Assembly: GCA_965242495.1 (NCBI GenBank)
Contig: OZ251446.1
Coordinates: forward strand, 1,364,001 to 1,428,000
DNA length: 64,000 bases
DNA from: CBDESN01 sp965242495
Lineage (GTDB): Bacteria > Pseudomonadota > Alphaproteobacteria > MPNO01
Direction of reading: 5' to 3'
Below the pieces are notes generated by a model. It had not been told where the DNA came from. It saw only the letters and a program-made list of their open reading frames with translations, and did not search any database. Positions 1 through 8,654 of the stretch are shown piece by piece; positions within the stretch are counted from its first letter, which is position 1, and every line of letters starts with the position of its first letter. The position numbers were made by a program, and so were the translations under genes.

Positions 1-567
1 GAGATCCGACTTGCGGACCACGAAAATCCGGGGCGCCGCGGGATCGCCCTCGCGATCCGCCGGAACCATCCCGCCCAGCATCACCCAATCGCTCGGGTCG
101 ATGCCGCTGGAGAACGGCCACCGCCCCGACAGCCGGTAACCGCCCGCGGCCGGGCTCGCGGCGCCGCAGGGATAGACCAGGGCGGAGCCGATCAGCGCGT
201 CGGCGTTCGCGCCCCAGACTTCGTCCTGGGCGCGGCGGGGGAACATGCCGAGCATCCAGTGATGGCTGGCGAGATTCGCCCACACCCATGCGCTGGAGCC
301 GCAGGCGCGGCCGATCTCCTCGCCGATATCGACGTAGAGGGCGTAGTCGAGTTCGAGGCCGCCGACCCGCGCCGGCTGGTGGACCCGCCAGAGGCCCGCC
401 CGGTGGAAGTCGCGGACGGTATCGGGGTGAATGCGCCGCAGCCGCTCGGTCTCGGCCGCTCTCTCCTTCAGCTTGGGAGCCAGGGCCCGCGCGCGCCGGA
501 TCATCTCCTCGCGCGCGGGCGGCGGGAGGTCCGGCGCCGCGGCGGCCGATCCCGATCGGCGCGGCAT
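1..567 (-). CDS. Flavin-dependent monooxygenase, acyl-CoA dehydrogenase fold (5' part, cut by left edge)
   Basis: The first 189 residues are present; the rest lies beyond the left edge. The sequence resembles the oxygenase component of two-component flavin monooxygenases of the HsaA/HpaH type, which share the acyl-CoA dehydrogenase fold and hydroxylate phenolic or steroid-derived rings with reduced flavin. Visible features are a helical N-terminal domain (residues about 15-110) with a GSSAWVWANLASHHWMLG stretch, then a beta-barrel start with GYRLSGRWPFSSGID, the usual substrate/flavin pocket segment. The ATG at 567 overlaps by one base the TGA of the upstream VOC gene, so the two are co-transcribed and probably act on the same compound. 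An acyl-CoA dehydrogenase cannot be excluded without the C-terminus. Confidence 0.8.
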   Translation of the reverse strand, partial: MPRRSGSAAAAPDLPPPAREEMIRRARALAPKLKERAAETERLRRIHPDTVRDFHRAGLWRVHQPARVGGLELDYALYVDIGEEIGRACGSSAWVWANLASHHWMLGMFPRRAQDEVWGANADALIGSALVYPCGAASPAAGGYRLSGRWPFSSGIDPSDWVMLGGMVPADREGDPAAPRIFVVRKSDL

Positions 568-986
568 CAGCCGCCGGCGCCGAAATAGTTCAGCTCGACG
601 GTGATCCCGTTGGGGTCTTCGAGGAATATCTGGAACAGATCCATGTTCGGCACCTTGCGTTCCCGATAGGGCACGTCGAGACGCTTCAGCCGCTCGATCA
701 GCCTGCCCGGGTCCTCGGCGCGGAACGCCAGATGGTCGAAGGCGCCGCTGCCGTCGAGCTCGGCGACGTCCACGGCCCCGAGATATTCCTCCAGCCCCGT
801 CGGGTCGTCGGGATCGACGCCGACGAGATGGACCGCCGCATGCCCCTCCACGTAGAGCCAGTTTCCGGGGAACGGGAAGTTCGGCCGATCGCCATCCTCC
901 ATGCCGAGCACGTCGACGTAGAAGTCTCTGGTCTCGTCGAGCTTCGCCGTTCGGATGGAGCAGTGATCCAAGCTGGTCAGGGCCAT
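567..986 (-). CDS. VOC (glyoxalase/dioxygenase fold) family protein
   Basis: A 139-residue vicinal-oxygen-chelate protein made of two beta-alpha-beta-beta-beta modules. Candidate metal ligands are His8 (SLDHCSIRT), His85 (FDHLAFR) and Glu131 (VELNYF), the usual His-His-Glu arrangement, so it is probably a metal enzyme of the glyoxalase, extradiol dioxygenase or isomerase class. The start is taken at ATG 986, which has GGAG about eight bases upstream; an ATG at 992 adds two residues but lies too close to that site. It precedes and overlaps the flavin monooxygenase gene, which suggests a joint role in degrading a ring compound. The specific substrate cannot be read from the sequence. Confidence 0.88.
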   Translation of the reverse strand: MALTSLDHCSIRTAKLDETRDFYVDVLGMEDGDRPNFPFPGNWLYVEGHAAVHLVGVDPDDPTGLEEYLGAVDVAELDGSGAFDHLAFRAEDPGRLIERLKRLDVPYRERKVPNMDLFQIFLEDPNGITVELNYFGAGG

Positions 987-1149
987 GGCCATGTCTCCGG
1001 ATCGATTGCCGCGGCGCCGGCCCCGGGCTCGCGCCCCGGGCCGACGGCGGCGCATCATAGCGCGGCCCCCGCGGCGCGTCTCGCCCTCGAATTGACCTTG
1101 CGCGCGGCGGGCGGCAATATCGCCGGCCGGACAACCGAAGGTGGCGCGC

Positions 1150-3540
1150 ATGACCCCGACGGCGGAACCCCGCTGGTCCCTGGACCGCCCCAACAGCTAT
1201 ATCGGGCGGACGGTGCCCCGGCCCAACCTGTCGCGGCTGGTGCAGGGCCGGGCGACCTTCGTCGACGACGTCCGGCTCCCCCGCATGGCCCACGTCGCGT
1301 TCGTGCGCAGCCCCCACGCGCATGCCCGCATCCGCGCCATCGACAGCGCCGCCGCGCGGCGAATGCCCGGCGTCGTCGCGATCGTGACCGGGGCCGAGCT
1401 CGCCCGGCACTGCGCGCCGTGGGTCGGCGTGCTCACGCATTTGGAAGGCATGCGATCGCCGCCGCAGCACGCGATGGCGGTCGATCGGGCCTGCTGGCAG
1501 GGCGAGCCGGTCGCCGCCGTGGTCGCCGACGCCCGCGAGCAGGCCGAGGACGCCGCGGAGCGGGTCGAAGTCGATTGGGAGCGCCTGCCCGCGGCGACCG
1601 ACGCCGAAACCGCGCTCGACCAAGACGCGCCGGTGATCCATGCCGATCTCGGCGACAATCTGTGCTGGCAGCGGCGCTTCGACGCCGGCGACGTCGATGC
1701 GGCCTGCGCCGCGGCCGACGCCGTGGTGGAAGAGACGTTCGTCATCGGCCGCCATACCGGGGTGACGCTGGAGCCGCGGGCGATTCTCGCCGACTACGAT
1801 CCGGCGGAGCGTCGGCTCACCGTCTACCAGTCGACGCAGGCTCCGCACATGATGCAGAGCATCTTCGCGACGCAGCTGGGCCTCGAGGACCACGACGTCC
1901 GGGTGATCTGCAAGGACGTGGGCGGCTCCTTCGGCATCAAGGTCCACACCTATGGCGACGAGGTGGCGGCCGCGGCGCTCAGCAAGATGCTCAACCGGCC
2001 GATCAAGTTCACGTCGGACCGGCTGGAGGCCTTCACCACCGACATCCACGCGCGCGACCACCGGATCAAGGGGCGGATCGCGGTCGCCAGGGACGGCGCG
2101 ATCCGCGCCATCGAGATCGACGACCTGACCGGCGTCGGGCCGTATTCGATGTATCCGCGCACCAGCGGGATCGAGGCCAACCAGATCATCAACCTCGTCG
2201 GCGGGCCGTACAAGTTCGACAACTACCGGGCGCTCGGCCGGGTCGTGTTTCAGAACAAGACGATGATGTGCCAGTACCGCGCGGTCGGGCATCCCATCGC
2301 CTGCGCGGTCACCGAGGGGCTGGTCGACGCGGCGGCGCGGGCGATCGGCATGGACCCGCTGGCGTTTCGCCGGGTCAACCTGCATCCCGACGACGGCTAT
2401 CCCTGCGCCTCGGTGACCGGCATGAAGTTCGAGAAGCTGTCGCACCATCGGTGCCTCGACAAGATCGCCGGGATGATGGACTACGACGCGCTGCGGCGGG
2501 AACAGGCGGCGTTTCGCGAGCGCGGCGTCCATCGCGGCATCGGCTTCGCCAGCTTCGTCGAGGTGACCAACCCGAGCCCGATGTTCTACGGCGTTGGCGG
2601 CGCGCGGATCTCGGCGCAGGACGGCTGCACGTTGCGGCTGGACGCGCGCGGCAACGTCATCTGCGCGACTTCGGTGACCGAGCAGGGCCAGGGCGCGGAG
2701 GCCGTGGTGGCCCAGGTCGCCGCGACCGCCCTCGGCGTCCCGATCGAGCGGGTCCGGGTGATCAGCGGCGATACCGACGTGACCCCCTATGGCGGCGGCA
2801 CCTGGGCGTCGCGCGGGACCGGGATCGCGGGCGAAGCCGCCCTCCAGGCGGCGCGGGCGTTGCGGTCCAACATCCTGGACGCCGCCGGGGTCATGCTCCA
2901 GGCGGCGCCGGACCGGCTCGACGTCCGCGACGGCAAGGTCGTCGACGCCGAGGACGGGCGCGAGCGGCTGGGCCTCGACGAGCTCGCGCGGGTGGTCTAT
3001 TTCCGCGGCGACACGCTGCCGCCCGATTTTCAGGCCGAGCTCGTGGCGACTCGGCATTTCGTGCCGCGCAGCTACCCGTTCACCTTCACCAACGGCGTCC
3101 AGGCGGCCTATCTGGAGGTGGATGTGGAGACCGGCTTCGTCACGCTGCTGAAGCATTGGGTGGCCGAGGATTGCGGCGTGATGATCAACCCGCAGCTGGT
3201 GGACGAGCAGATCCGCGGCGGCGTGGTGCAGGGCCTCGGCGGCGCGCTGATGGAGCATTGCATCTACGACGACGACGGGCAGCTGCGCAACGGCAGCATG
3301 GCGGATTACATCGTGCCGATGGCGGCCGAGCTGAGCGACATCGAGGTGGCGCACGTCTCGTCGCCGACCGATACCTCGGAACTCGGGGCCAAGGGCGCCG
3401 GCGAGGCCGGCACCGCGGGCGCGCCCGGCGCGGTGATGAACGCGATCAACGACGCCCTCGCGCCGCTGGGGGCGAAGGTCTCGGCGCAACCCTGCACGCC
3501 CGGCCGCATCCTGGCGGCGCTCGGCCGGGCCGCGGCCTGA
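1150..3540 (+). CDS. Molybdenum hydroxylase large subunit (xanthine dehydrogenase/CoxL family)
   Basis: A 796-residue molybdopterin cytosine dinucleotide-binding subunit. The N-terminal a/b hammerhead domain (about residues 20-130) is followed by the Mo-cofactor domains, with GGSFGIKVHTYGDE, EQGQGAEAVVAQ and GTWASRGTGIAGEA cofactor loops. The expected catalytic glutamate, Glu752, is in KGAGEAGTAGAP. The AYxCSFR active-site loop of CO dehydrogenase is absent (QYRAVGHP here), so it is not a CO dehydrogenase. ATG 1150 follows AGGTGG at good spacing; a GTG at 1141 is possible. Unlike the 43.9 kb system, no FAD or 2Fe-2S subunit gene lies beside it, so it must borrow partners encoded elsewhere or function with an unlinked set. 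Confidence 0.92.
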   Translation: MTPTAEPRWSLDRPNSYIGRTVPRPNLSRLVQGRATFVDDVRLPRMAHVAFVRSPHAHARIRAIDSAAARRMPGVVAIVTGAELARHCAPWVGVLTHLEGMRSPPQHAMAVDRACWQGEPVAAVVADAREQAEDAAERVEVDWERLPAATDAETALDQDAPVIHADLGDNLCWQRRFDAGDVDAACAAADAVVEETFVIGRHTGVTLEPRAILADYDPAERRLTVYQSTQAPHMMQSIFATQLGLEDHDVRVICKDVGGSFGIKVHTYGDEVAAAALSKMLNRPIKFTSDRLEAFTTDIHARDHRIKGRIAVARDGAIRAIEIDDLTGVGPYSMYPRTSGIEANQIINLVGGPYKFDNYRALGRVVFQNKTMMCQYRAVGHPIACAVTEGLVDAAARAIGMDPLAFRRVNLHPDDGYPCASVTGMKFEKLSHHRCLDKIAGMMDYDALRREQAAFRERGVHRGIGFASFVEVTNPSPMFYGVGGARISAQDGCTLRLDARGNVICATSVTEQGQGAEAVVAQVAATALGVPIERVRVISGDTDVTPYGGGTWASRGTGIAGEAALQAARALRSNILDAAGVMLQAAPDRLDVRDGKVVDAEDGRERLGLDELARVVYFRGDTLPPDFQAELVATRHFVPRSYPFTFTNGVQAAYLEVDVETGFVTLLKHWVAEDCGVMINPQLVDEQIRGGVVQGLGGALMEHCIYDDDGQLRNGSMADYIVPMAAELSDIEVAHVSSPTDTSELGAKGAGEAGTAGAPGAVMNAINDALAPLGAKVSAQPCTPGRILAALGRAAA

Positions 3541-3611
3541 CCGGCGCAGGCGGGCTTCGGCCGGCGTCGCCGGCGGTCCGGCCGGCGCGAACCGGGGAGG
3601 CGCTTCGACGA

Positions 3612-4082
3612 ATGCCCGTTTCCCATCTCGAACATCTCCTGATCCAGACCGCGGATATCGAGGCGACCAGGGACTGGTACGTCAGGGTCCTCGGCCTCCG
3701 CGTGGGCCCCGCGCCCGATTTCCGCTTCCCGGTCTGTTGGCTGTACGCCGGCGAACGCGACGTGCTTCATCTGACGGAAGGGGGCGTGCAGACGAGCGAG
3801 AACCGCAAGGCCTATCTGGGTCAGCAATCCGAGGCGACCCGCGGCAGCGGCGTCGTGGACCATATCGGGTTCCGCTGCTCCGGCCTGGACGACACGATCG
3901 GGCATCTGGATTCGCTCGGCGTCGCCTACAGCGAGCGTCGAGTGGACGACCAGGGCCTCTATCAACTGTTCCTGTTCGACCCCAACGGAGTCAAGATCGA
4001 GCTCAACTTCGCCGCCGCGGAGGCCGTCGGCAGGAGGCCCGGGGTGATGGCCTCCGAACTGGCGCCGACGGGCGCATGTTGA
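3612..4082 (+). CDS. VOC (glyoxalase/dioxygenase fold) family protein
   Basis: A 156-residue two-module VOC protein with candidate metal ligands His8 (HLEHLLIQT), His84 (VVDHIGFR) and Glu130 (VKIELNF). It is a clear paralogue of the VOC gene at 567-986: the same spacing of ligands, similar RDWYVRVLGL/RDFYVDVLGM segment and similar C-terminal module. It lies 71 bases after the molybdenum hydroxylase gene and its last seven bases overlap the start of the Gfo/Idh/MocA gene, so the three form one transcription unit. Extradiol dioxygenase, glyoxalase or epimerase activity are all possible; the substrate is unknown. Confidence 0.88.
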   Translation: MPVSHLEHLLIQTADIEATRDWYVRVLGLRVGPAPDFRFPVCWLYAGERDVLHLTEGGVQTSENRKAYLGQQSEATRGSGVVDHIGFRCSGLDDTIGHLDSLGVAYSERRVDDQGLYQLFLFDPNGVKIELNFAAAEAVGRRPGVMASELAPTGAC

Positions 4083-5071
4083 GGGCCGCCGTCGTCGGGT
4101 TGGGTTGGTGGGGCCGGCACGTCGTCGGCTGCCTCCGGGACAGCGACCGTATCCGGGTCACGCACGGGGTGGACGTGAACATGGACGCCGCCGGCGCGTT
4201 CGTCGCGGAGCGGGGGCTGACGCCCTGCCAGGGCTACGAGGACGCGCTGCGGGACACCGCGGTCGACGCGGTGATCCTGACGACGCCGCACGGGCTGCAC
4301 GAGGAGCAGGTCGTCCAGGCCGCGGCCGCGGGCAAGCAGGTGTTCTGCGAAAAGCCGCTGGCTCTGTCGGCGGCGGGCGCCGAGCGCATGCTGCGCGCCT
4401 GCGACGAGAAGGGGCTGATCGTCGGCATCGGCCACGAGCGGCGCTACGAACGCGCCCTGGAAGAGATGAAGCGCCGCGTCGATGCGGGCGAATTCGGCGC
4501 GCTGCTGCATATCGAGATCCACTGGTCGCATGACAGGTTCGCCGGCGCGCCGGAGCCGGGCTGGCGCCAGGATCCGAAACAGGCTCCGGCGGGAATGCTG
4601 ACCGCGCTCGGCGTCCATATGACCGACTACATGCAGAGCGTCGCCGGGCCGGTGGCGGAGTTGTCGGCGCGGACGGCGCACCGGTCGGCCGACTTCCCGA
4701 CCGACGACGTCCTGACCGTCCAGTTCGCGTTCGCGTCCGGAGCCACCGGCTACATGTGCAACATCGCGACGACGCCGTTCCATCAGCGCATCTGCATGTT
4801 CGGCGACCGCGGCTGGATCGAGTCGCGGGAGGTCTCCAACGTGGACGAGCGCGACCCCGCTTTGCTGACCTGGCGCGGCGCGGACGGCGACATCCATACC
4901 CGGACCTGCGGGTGGACCGACGTCGTCCGGGCCAATCTGGAGGCCTGGGCGGACGCGGTCGAAGGACGCTCGCCCTATCGGTTCACCCGCGAGCAGAAGC
5001 TCCACAACGTCCAGATACTGGAGGCGATCGTCGAATCGGCTTCGACCGGCCGACCGCGACCGGTCGGCTGA
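4076..5071 (+). CDS. Gfo/Idh/MocA family NAD(P)-dependent oxidoreductase
   Basis: A 331-residue protein with an N-terminal Rossmann fold opened by AVVGLGWWGRH (GxGxxG dinucleotide site) and the family's EKPLAL motif near residue 97, followed by the C-terminal alpha/beta substrate domain (HMTDYMQSV segment). Members reduce or oxidise sugars, inositols, and phthalate- or bile-type ring substrates with NAD(P). The ATG lies inside the 3' end of the preceding VOC gene (seven-base overlap), indicating translational coupling. With the adjacent molybdenum hydroxylase and VOC protein it suggests a small catabolic operon. Confidence 0.9.
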   Translation: MLRAAVVGLGWWGRHVVGCLRDSDRIRVTHGVDVNMDAAGAFVAERGLTPCQGYEDALRDTAVDAVILTTPHGLHEEQVVQAAAAGKQVFCEKPLALSAAGAERMLRACDEKGLIVGIGHERRYERALEEMKRRVDAGEFGALLHIEIHWSHDRFAGAPEPGWRQDPKQAPAGMLTALGVHMTDYMQSVAGPVAELSARTAHRSADFPTDDVLTVQFAFASGATGYMCNIATTPFHQRICMFGDRGWIESREVSNVDERDPALLTWRGADGDIHTRTCGWTDVVRANLEAWADAVEGRSPYRFTREQKLHNVQILEAIVESASTGRPRPVG

Positions 5072-5083
5072 GGCGCCAAGGCT

Positions 5084-6385
5084 TCACCGGGTCAGGAAGG
5101 TCGCCGTCGCCGGCCAGATCCAGATGACGACCATCACCACCAGCATCAGCAGCCAGTAGGGGATCGACCCCCGGAAAATCTCGCCCAGGGTGACCGACGC
5201 ATCCGGCGCCGCGCCCTTGACGGTGTAGACGAGCAGCCCGAAGGGAGGCGTCAACAGCCCGGCCTCGATCGCCAGGATGCCGAAGATCGCGAAGGCGTAG
5301 GGATCCCAGCCCCCGGCCTCGGCCAGCGGCCAGAAGATCGGCGCGGTGAGCAGGATGATGGAGATCGAATCGATCAGCGTGCCCATCGCCAGCCAGATGA
5401 CGACCATGAGCAGAGTCACGCCGAACGGGCCCAGCCCGAAGCCGTCGATGAGGTCCTGGATGACGCCGATGATCCCGCCCAGGGCGAGGAATTTGGCGTA
5501 CATGGCGGCCATCATCAGCAGGAACAGGATCGGCGCGATGGTCTTGCCCGAATCGATCACCGCCTTGCGATAGTCGGACCGGCGGACGCCTTTGAAGAGG
5601 GAGAACAGGATCGCGCCGGCGCACCCCACCGCCGCCGACTCGGACGGCGTGAACAACCCGGCGAACAGCCCGCCCAGGACCAGCAGGATCAGCGCCAGCA
5701 CGCCGAGCCCGCCGACGATCTCGGCCGCGCCGGGCGCGGCCTCGGCGCGATCCGGCGGATCCGGAGCCAGCGTCCTTCGCAGGCCCGCGCGCGTCGAGCA
5801 GTAGACGCCCATCAGCAGGGCCAGGACGACGCCGGGGATGAAGCCGGCGAGGAACAGCTTGCCGATCGAATGTTCGATGACGATGCCCCAGACGATGAGC
5901 AGCACGCTCGGCGGGATCAGCATGCCGAGGCTGGCGCTGCCGGCGATCGACCCGAGGGCGTAGGCGCGGTCGTAGCCGAAACTCCGCATCTCGGGATAGG
6001 CGATGCGCGAGAACGCCATCGCCGAGGCGATGCTCACCCCGGTCACCGCGGCGAAGACGGCGTTGCCGAAGACCGTGGCCACCGCGAGCCGGCCCGGCAG
6101 GCGGCGCAGGAAATAGTTGCTGATCTTGTAGAGGTCCCGCGCCATCCCCGACGTGCTCATGAATTCGCCCATGAGCACGAATAGCGGGATGGCGGCGAAC
6201 ACCGAGTTGCGCAGCACCGCATAGGCCGCCTGGCTGGCGAGTTCGAGGGCGATGCCGATGTCCTGGAACAGGAGATACGCGCCGAACAGCGACACGATCC
6301 CCAGCACCAGCCCGATATGGAGGCCGAGGACGACGAGGACCACCAGCGCGGCCAGGACGACGACGAGTACGGCCTCGGGCTCCAC
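5084..6385 (-). CDS. TRAP transporter large permease, DctM-like
   Basis: A 433-residue, highly hydrophobic protein with about twelve membrane segments and the DctM signatures FAAIPLFVLMGEFMS near residue 65, GNAVFAAVTGVSIASAMAFS near 108, and PPSVLLIVWGI near 158. It is the sodium-driven channel half of a tripartite ATP-independent periplasmic transporter. The start is a GTG at 6385 with GGGAGG seven bases upstream. It follows the small permease gene by 40 bases on the same strand. No DctP-type solute-binding protein gene is adjacent, so the substrate is not predictable; the F420 genes upstream may belong to the same transcript. Confidence 0.93.
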   Translation of the reverse strand: MEPEAVLVVVLAALVVLVVLGLHIGLVLGIVSLFGAYLLFQDIGIALELASQAAYAVLRNSVFAAIPLFVLMGEFMSTSGMARDLYKISNYFLRRLPGRLAVATVFGNAVFAAVTGVSIASAMAFSRIAYPEMRSFGYDRAYALGSIAGSASLGMLIPPSVLLIVWGIVIEHSIGKLFLAGFIPGVVLALLMGVYCSTRAGLRRTLAPDPPDRAEAAPGAAEIVGGLGVLALILLVLGGLFAGLFTPSESAAVGCAGAILFSLFKGVRRSDYRKAVIDSGKTIAPILFLLMMAAMYAKFLALGGIIGVIQDLIDGFGLGPFGVTLLMVVIWLAMGTLIDSISIILLTAPIFWPLAEAGGWDPYAFAIFGILAIEAGLLTPPFGLLVYTVKGAAPDASVTLGEIFRGSIPYWLLMLVVMVVIWIWPATATFLTR

Positions 6386-6425
6386 CGGGCATCCTCCCTT
6401 TCGGCCGCGCGGCGGGCGGGGCCGT

Positions 6426-6941
6426 CTATGCGCGCGCGGGCGCCGCCTTCCCGGTCGCGGTAAGGATCAGCAGCTGGAGATAGATCAGCGCGCAGACGCC
6501 GCTGAACAGGACGATCAGGCTGCGCACCGGGTAGATCGGCACCTCGAAGGCGCCGGCGCCTTCGATCTCGCCGGTCTCCCAGCTGGTGATCATGGCGTCC
6601 CAACTGCCGAAGACGATGGCGGCGAACAGCGCGACGCCGAGAAGATAGGACGCCGAATCGATCAGCCGCCGCAGCCGGTCGGACGCCGCGTTGTACAGGA
6701 TCGTGGTCCGCAGCATCGCGCCGCGCTTGATCGACGACGGCAGTTCGAGGAACAGGATGCCGACGATCGAGTTGCCGACGATCTCATGCGTGCCGAGGAA
6801 CGGCGAAGCGAAGGCCTCGCGCCCCACGATGTCGTAGAGATAGACGCCGGCCAGCAGCAGCGCCCAGAACGCCGAGACCGTGCTCAGAATTTCGGTCGAG
6901 GTCGAGACGACGTCCCGCCCGCCGTCGCTCCGGTCGCTCAT
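6426..6941 (-). CDS. TRAP transporter small permease, DctQ-like
   Basis: A 171-residue protein with four predicted membrane helices (about residues 20-42, 50-70, 100-122 and 140-165) separated by a charged loop, matching the DctQ architecture. The ATG at 6941 is preceded by GGGGGAG; an upstream in-frame ATG at 6983 lacks support. It sits directly before the DctM gene and forms its membrane partner. It starts 100 bases after the end of cofC on the same strand. Sequence conservation in this family is low, so the call rests on topology plus gene order. Confidence 0.88.
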   Translation of the reverse strand: MSDRSDGGRDVVSTSTEILSTVSAFWALLLAGVYLYDIVGREAFASPFLGTHEIVGNSIVGILFLELPSSIKRGAMLRTTILYNAASDRLRRLIDSASYLLGVALFAAIVFGSWDAMITSWETGEIEGAGAFEVPIYPVRSLIVLFSGVCALIYLQLLILTATGKAAPARA

Positions 6942-7041
6942 CGGCTCCCCCGCCCGACGCGCCGCGGCGTCATTCTGGGGCATTCGCCGACGGCGAGAAA
7001 CCGCAAAGCGCGCCGGCTCGCATTCTCGCCCCGTCTCCGGC

Positions 7042-7656
7042 TCACCCCGTCTCCGGTCCGGTTCCGCTCCAGCCGCCGGCGCGGCGCCACAGCGCGAGGT
7101 CGGCCGGCGTGTCCACGTCGAAGGCGAGGTTGCGGCTGTCGGCGACGACGAGCGCGCGCCCGGCGCGGCGCGCCTCCGCGACGTGCGCGGCGAAGCTGCG
7201 GGAGCCGAAGCGGAAGGCGAACCCCGCGGGCGGCGCGATGCAGAGCGCGTTGGTGCCGGCCCGGCGCCGGTCGGGGACGATGACGACTCCTTCCCCGCGC
7301 CCGGCGATCCCGGCCAGATCTTCGGCCGTCGCCCAGGGCAGGTCGGTCGGCAGGACCAGCGCCGCGCCGGCGCCCCGGGCCCGCGCCGCCGCCATGGCCC
7401 GATGCAGCGCCGCGTTCAGCCCGCCGCCCGGATCGCGCAGCGTATGCGCCGCCCGCGCCCGCGCCGCGGCGAGCGCCTCCGGGTCGGGGCTGACGACGAT
7501 GGTGTCGCCGAGTCCGGGGAAGGACGCGGCGACGTCGAGCGCATGGGCCAGAAACTCCCGGTTGAGCGATTCGCGCGCCGCGTCGGACAGCGTCCCGGCG
7601 AGGCGCGACTTGCCGCGGCGCAGCGACTTGACCGGGATGACGAGCTTGCGCCTCAA
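7042..7656 (-). CDS. cofC: 2-phospho-L-lactate guanylyltransferase CofC (coenzyme F420 biosynthesis)
   Basis: A 204-residue nucleotidyltransferase of the CofC/FbiD family, which activates a three-carbon phosphoacid with GTP for F420 assembly. Visible features are the N-terminal IPVKSLRRGKSRLAG nucleotide-binding segment, DTIVVSPDPE, ALVLPTDLPWA (metal/nucleotide site) and a C-terminal FDVDTPADL. The start is a TTG whose last two bases overlap the stop of cofD (TTGA), so it is translationally coupled to that gene. Homologues accept phosphoenolpyruvate, 3-phosphoglycerate or 2-phospholactate depending on lineage; the substrate here is not predictable. F420 genes are scattered in Proteobacteria and often regarded as acquired. 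Confidence 0.92.
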   Translation of the reverse strand: MRRKLVIPVKSLRRGKSRLAGTLSDAARESLNREFLAHALDVAASFPGLGDTIVVSPDPEALAAARARAAHTLRDPGGGLNAALHRAMAAARARGAGAALVLPTDLPWATAEDLAGIAGRGEGVVIVPDRRRAGTNALCIAPPAGFAFRFGSRSFAAHVAEARRAGRALVVADSRNLAFDVDTPADLALWRRAGGWSGTGPETG

Positions 7657-8615
7657 GCCGGGCGCCTGACGGATTCGGCGAAGGCGAGGGTCTCCCCGGC
7701 GAGGCGAACCCGGTCCGCCGGCGTCCGCATGACCGTCCCGGTCGCCAGGACGCGGAGGCCCAGCGCCTCGATCGCCGGGGCGAGCGCCCGGTCGGCGCGG
7801 TCGATGATCAGCCCGTCGATCGCGCCGGCGTAATGGCGGGCCACCCCCAGCGCCGACGCCTCCCGCCCGAGCTCCCGCATCATCTTCGCCGCCGGCCCCT
7901 TGACCGCGTCGCCGCCGACGATCGGCGACACCGCGACCGCGGGCGCGCGTCCGGCGGCGAGGAACCGCTCGACCGCGGGCAGGGCGCGGATCGGGTCGAT
8001 GCTCACATAGGGGTTCGACGGGCAGACGACGACGGCCGCCAGCGCATCGTCCGCGAGCGCCGCGGCGAGGGCGGGCGCGGGGGCGGCGTCCCGGGCGCCT
8101 TCGAAGGCGAATCCGGTGACCGCCGGCGCGCAGCGCCGGCGGACGAAATACTCCTGGAAGGCGTAACGACGCCCGCCCGCGGCGACGACGGTGCGCACCG
8201 GATCGTCGCTCATCGGGGCTACCCGATGGTCGACGCCGAACGCCCGGCATAGGGCCGCGGTCGCCTGCGACAACGTCGCGCCGGTGCGCAGCCGGCGGGT
8301 GCGCTCGACGTGGGTGGCCAGATCCCGATCGCCCAGTCGGAACCAGGTCTCGCCGCCCAGGCGCTCCATCGCCTGCATGAAGGACCAGGTTTCGCCGGCG
8401 AGGCCCCAGCCGGTCTCGGGATCGCTGCGCCCGGCGAGGGCGTACATGACGCTGTCGAGGTCGGGGGCGACGTGGAAGCCCAGATGCTCGAAGTCGTCGG
8501 CGGTATTGACGACGACGGTGAGGTCCCGCGGCGCGCATGTCCGCGCGAGGCCGCAGACGAGCTTCGCCCCGCCGACCCCGCCGGCGAGAGCGAGCACCTT
8601 CCGCCGCGCCGTCAC
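7653..8615 (-). CDS. cofD: 2-phospho-L-lactate transferase CofD (coenzyme F420 biosynthesis)
   Basis: A 320-residue enzyme that transfers the phospholactyl-type moiety from the CofC product to the deazaflavin Fo. It has the hallmark N-terminal ALAGGVGGAKL loop, VVVNTADDFEHLG near residue 35, DLDSVMYALAGR, VCPSNPYVSIDPI and VAVSPIVGGDAVKGPA, all typical of CofD/FbiA. The start is GTG at 8615. It is the first of the coupled cofD-cofC pair and follows the PanE-like gene by 39 bases. The F420 glutamyl ligase (cofE/fbiB) and Fo synthase genes are not in the window. Confidence 0.96.
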   Translation of the reverse strand: MTARRKVLALAGGVGGAKLVCGLARTCAPRDLTVVVNTADDFEHLGFHVAPDLDSVMYALAGRSDPETGWGLAGETWSFMQAMERLGGETWFRLGDRDLATHVERTRRLRTGATLSQATAALCRAFGVDHRVAPMSDDPVRTVVAAGGRRYAFQEYFVRRRCAPAVTGFAFEGARDAAPAPALAAALADDALAAVVVCPSNPYVSIDPIRALPAVERFLAAGRAPAVAVSPIVGGDAVKGPAAKMMRELGREASALGVARHYAGAIDGLIIDRADRALAPAIEALGLRVLATGTVMRTPADRVRLAGETLAFAESVRRPA

Positions 8616-8654
8616 CCTGCGCCCCGGTGCGGCGCGCGGCGGCCGGGCGGGCGG

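Noticed and set aside
1150..3540. Possible carbon-monoxide dehydrogenase large subunit
   Set aside because: The AYxCSFR active-site loop is absent in both large subunits of the window, so the CO dehydrogenase label is not supported.
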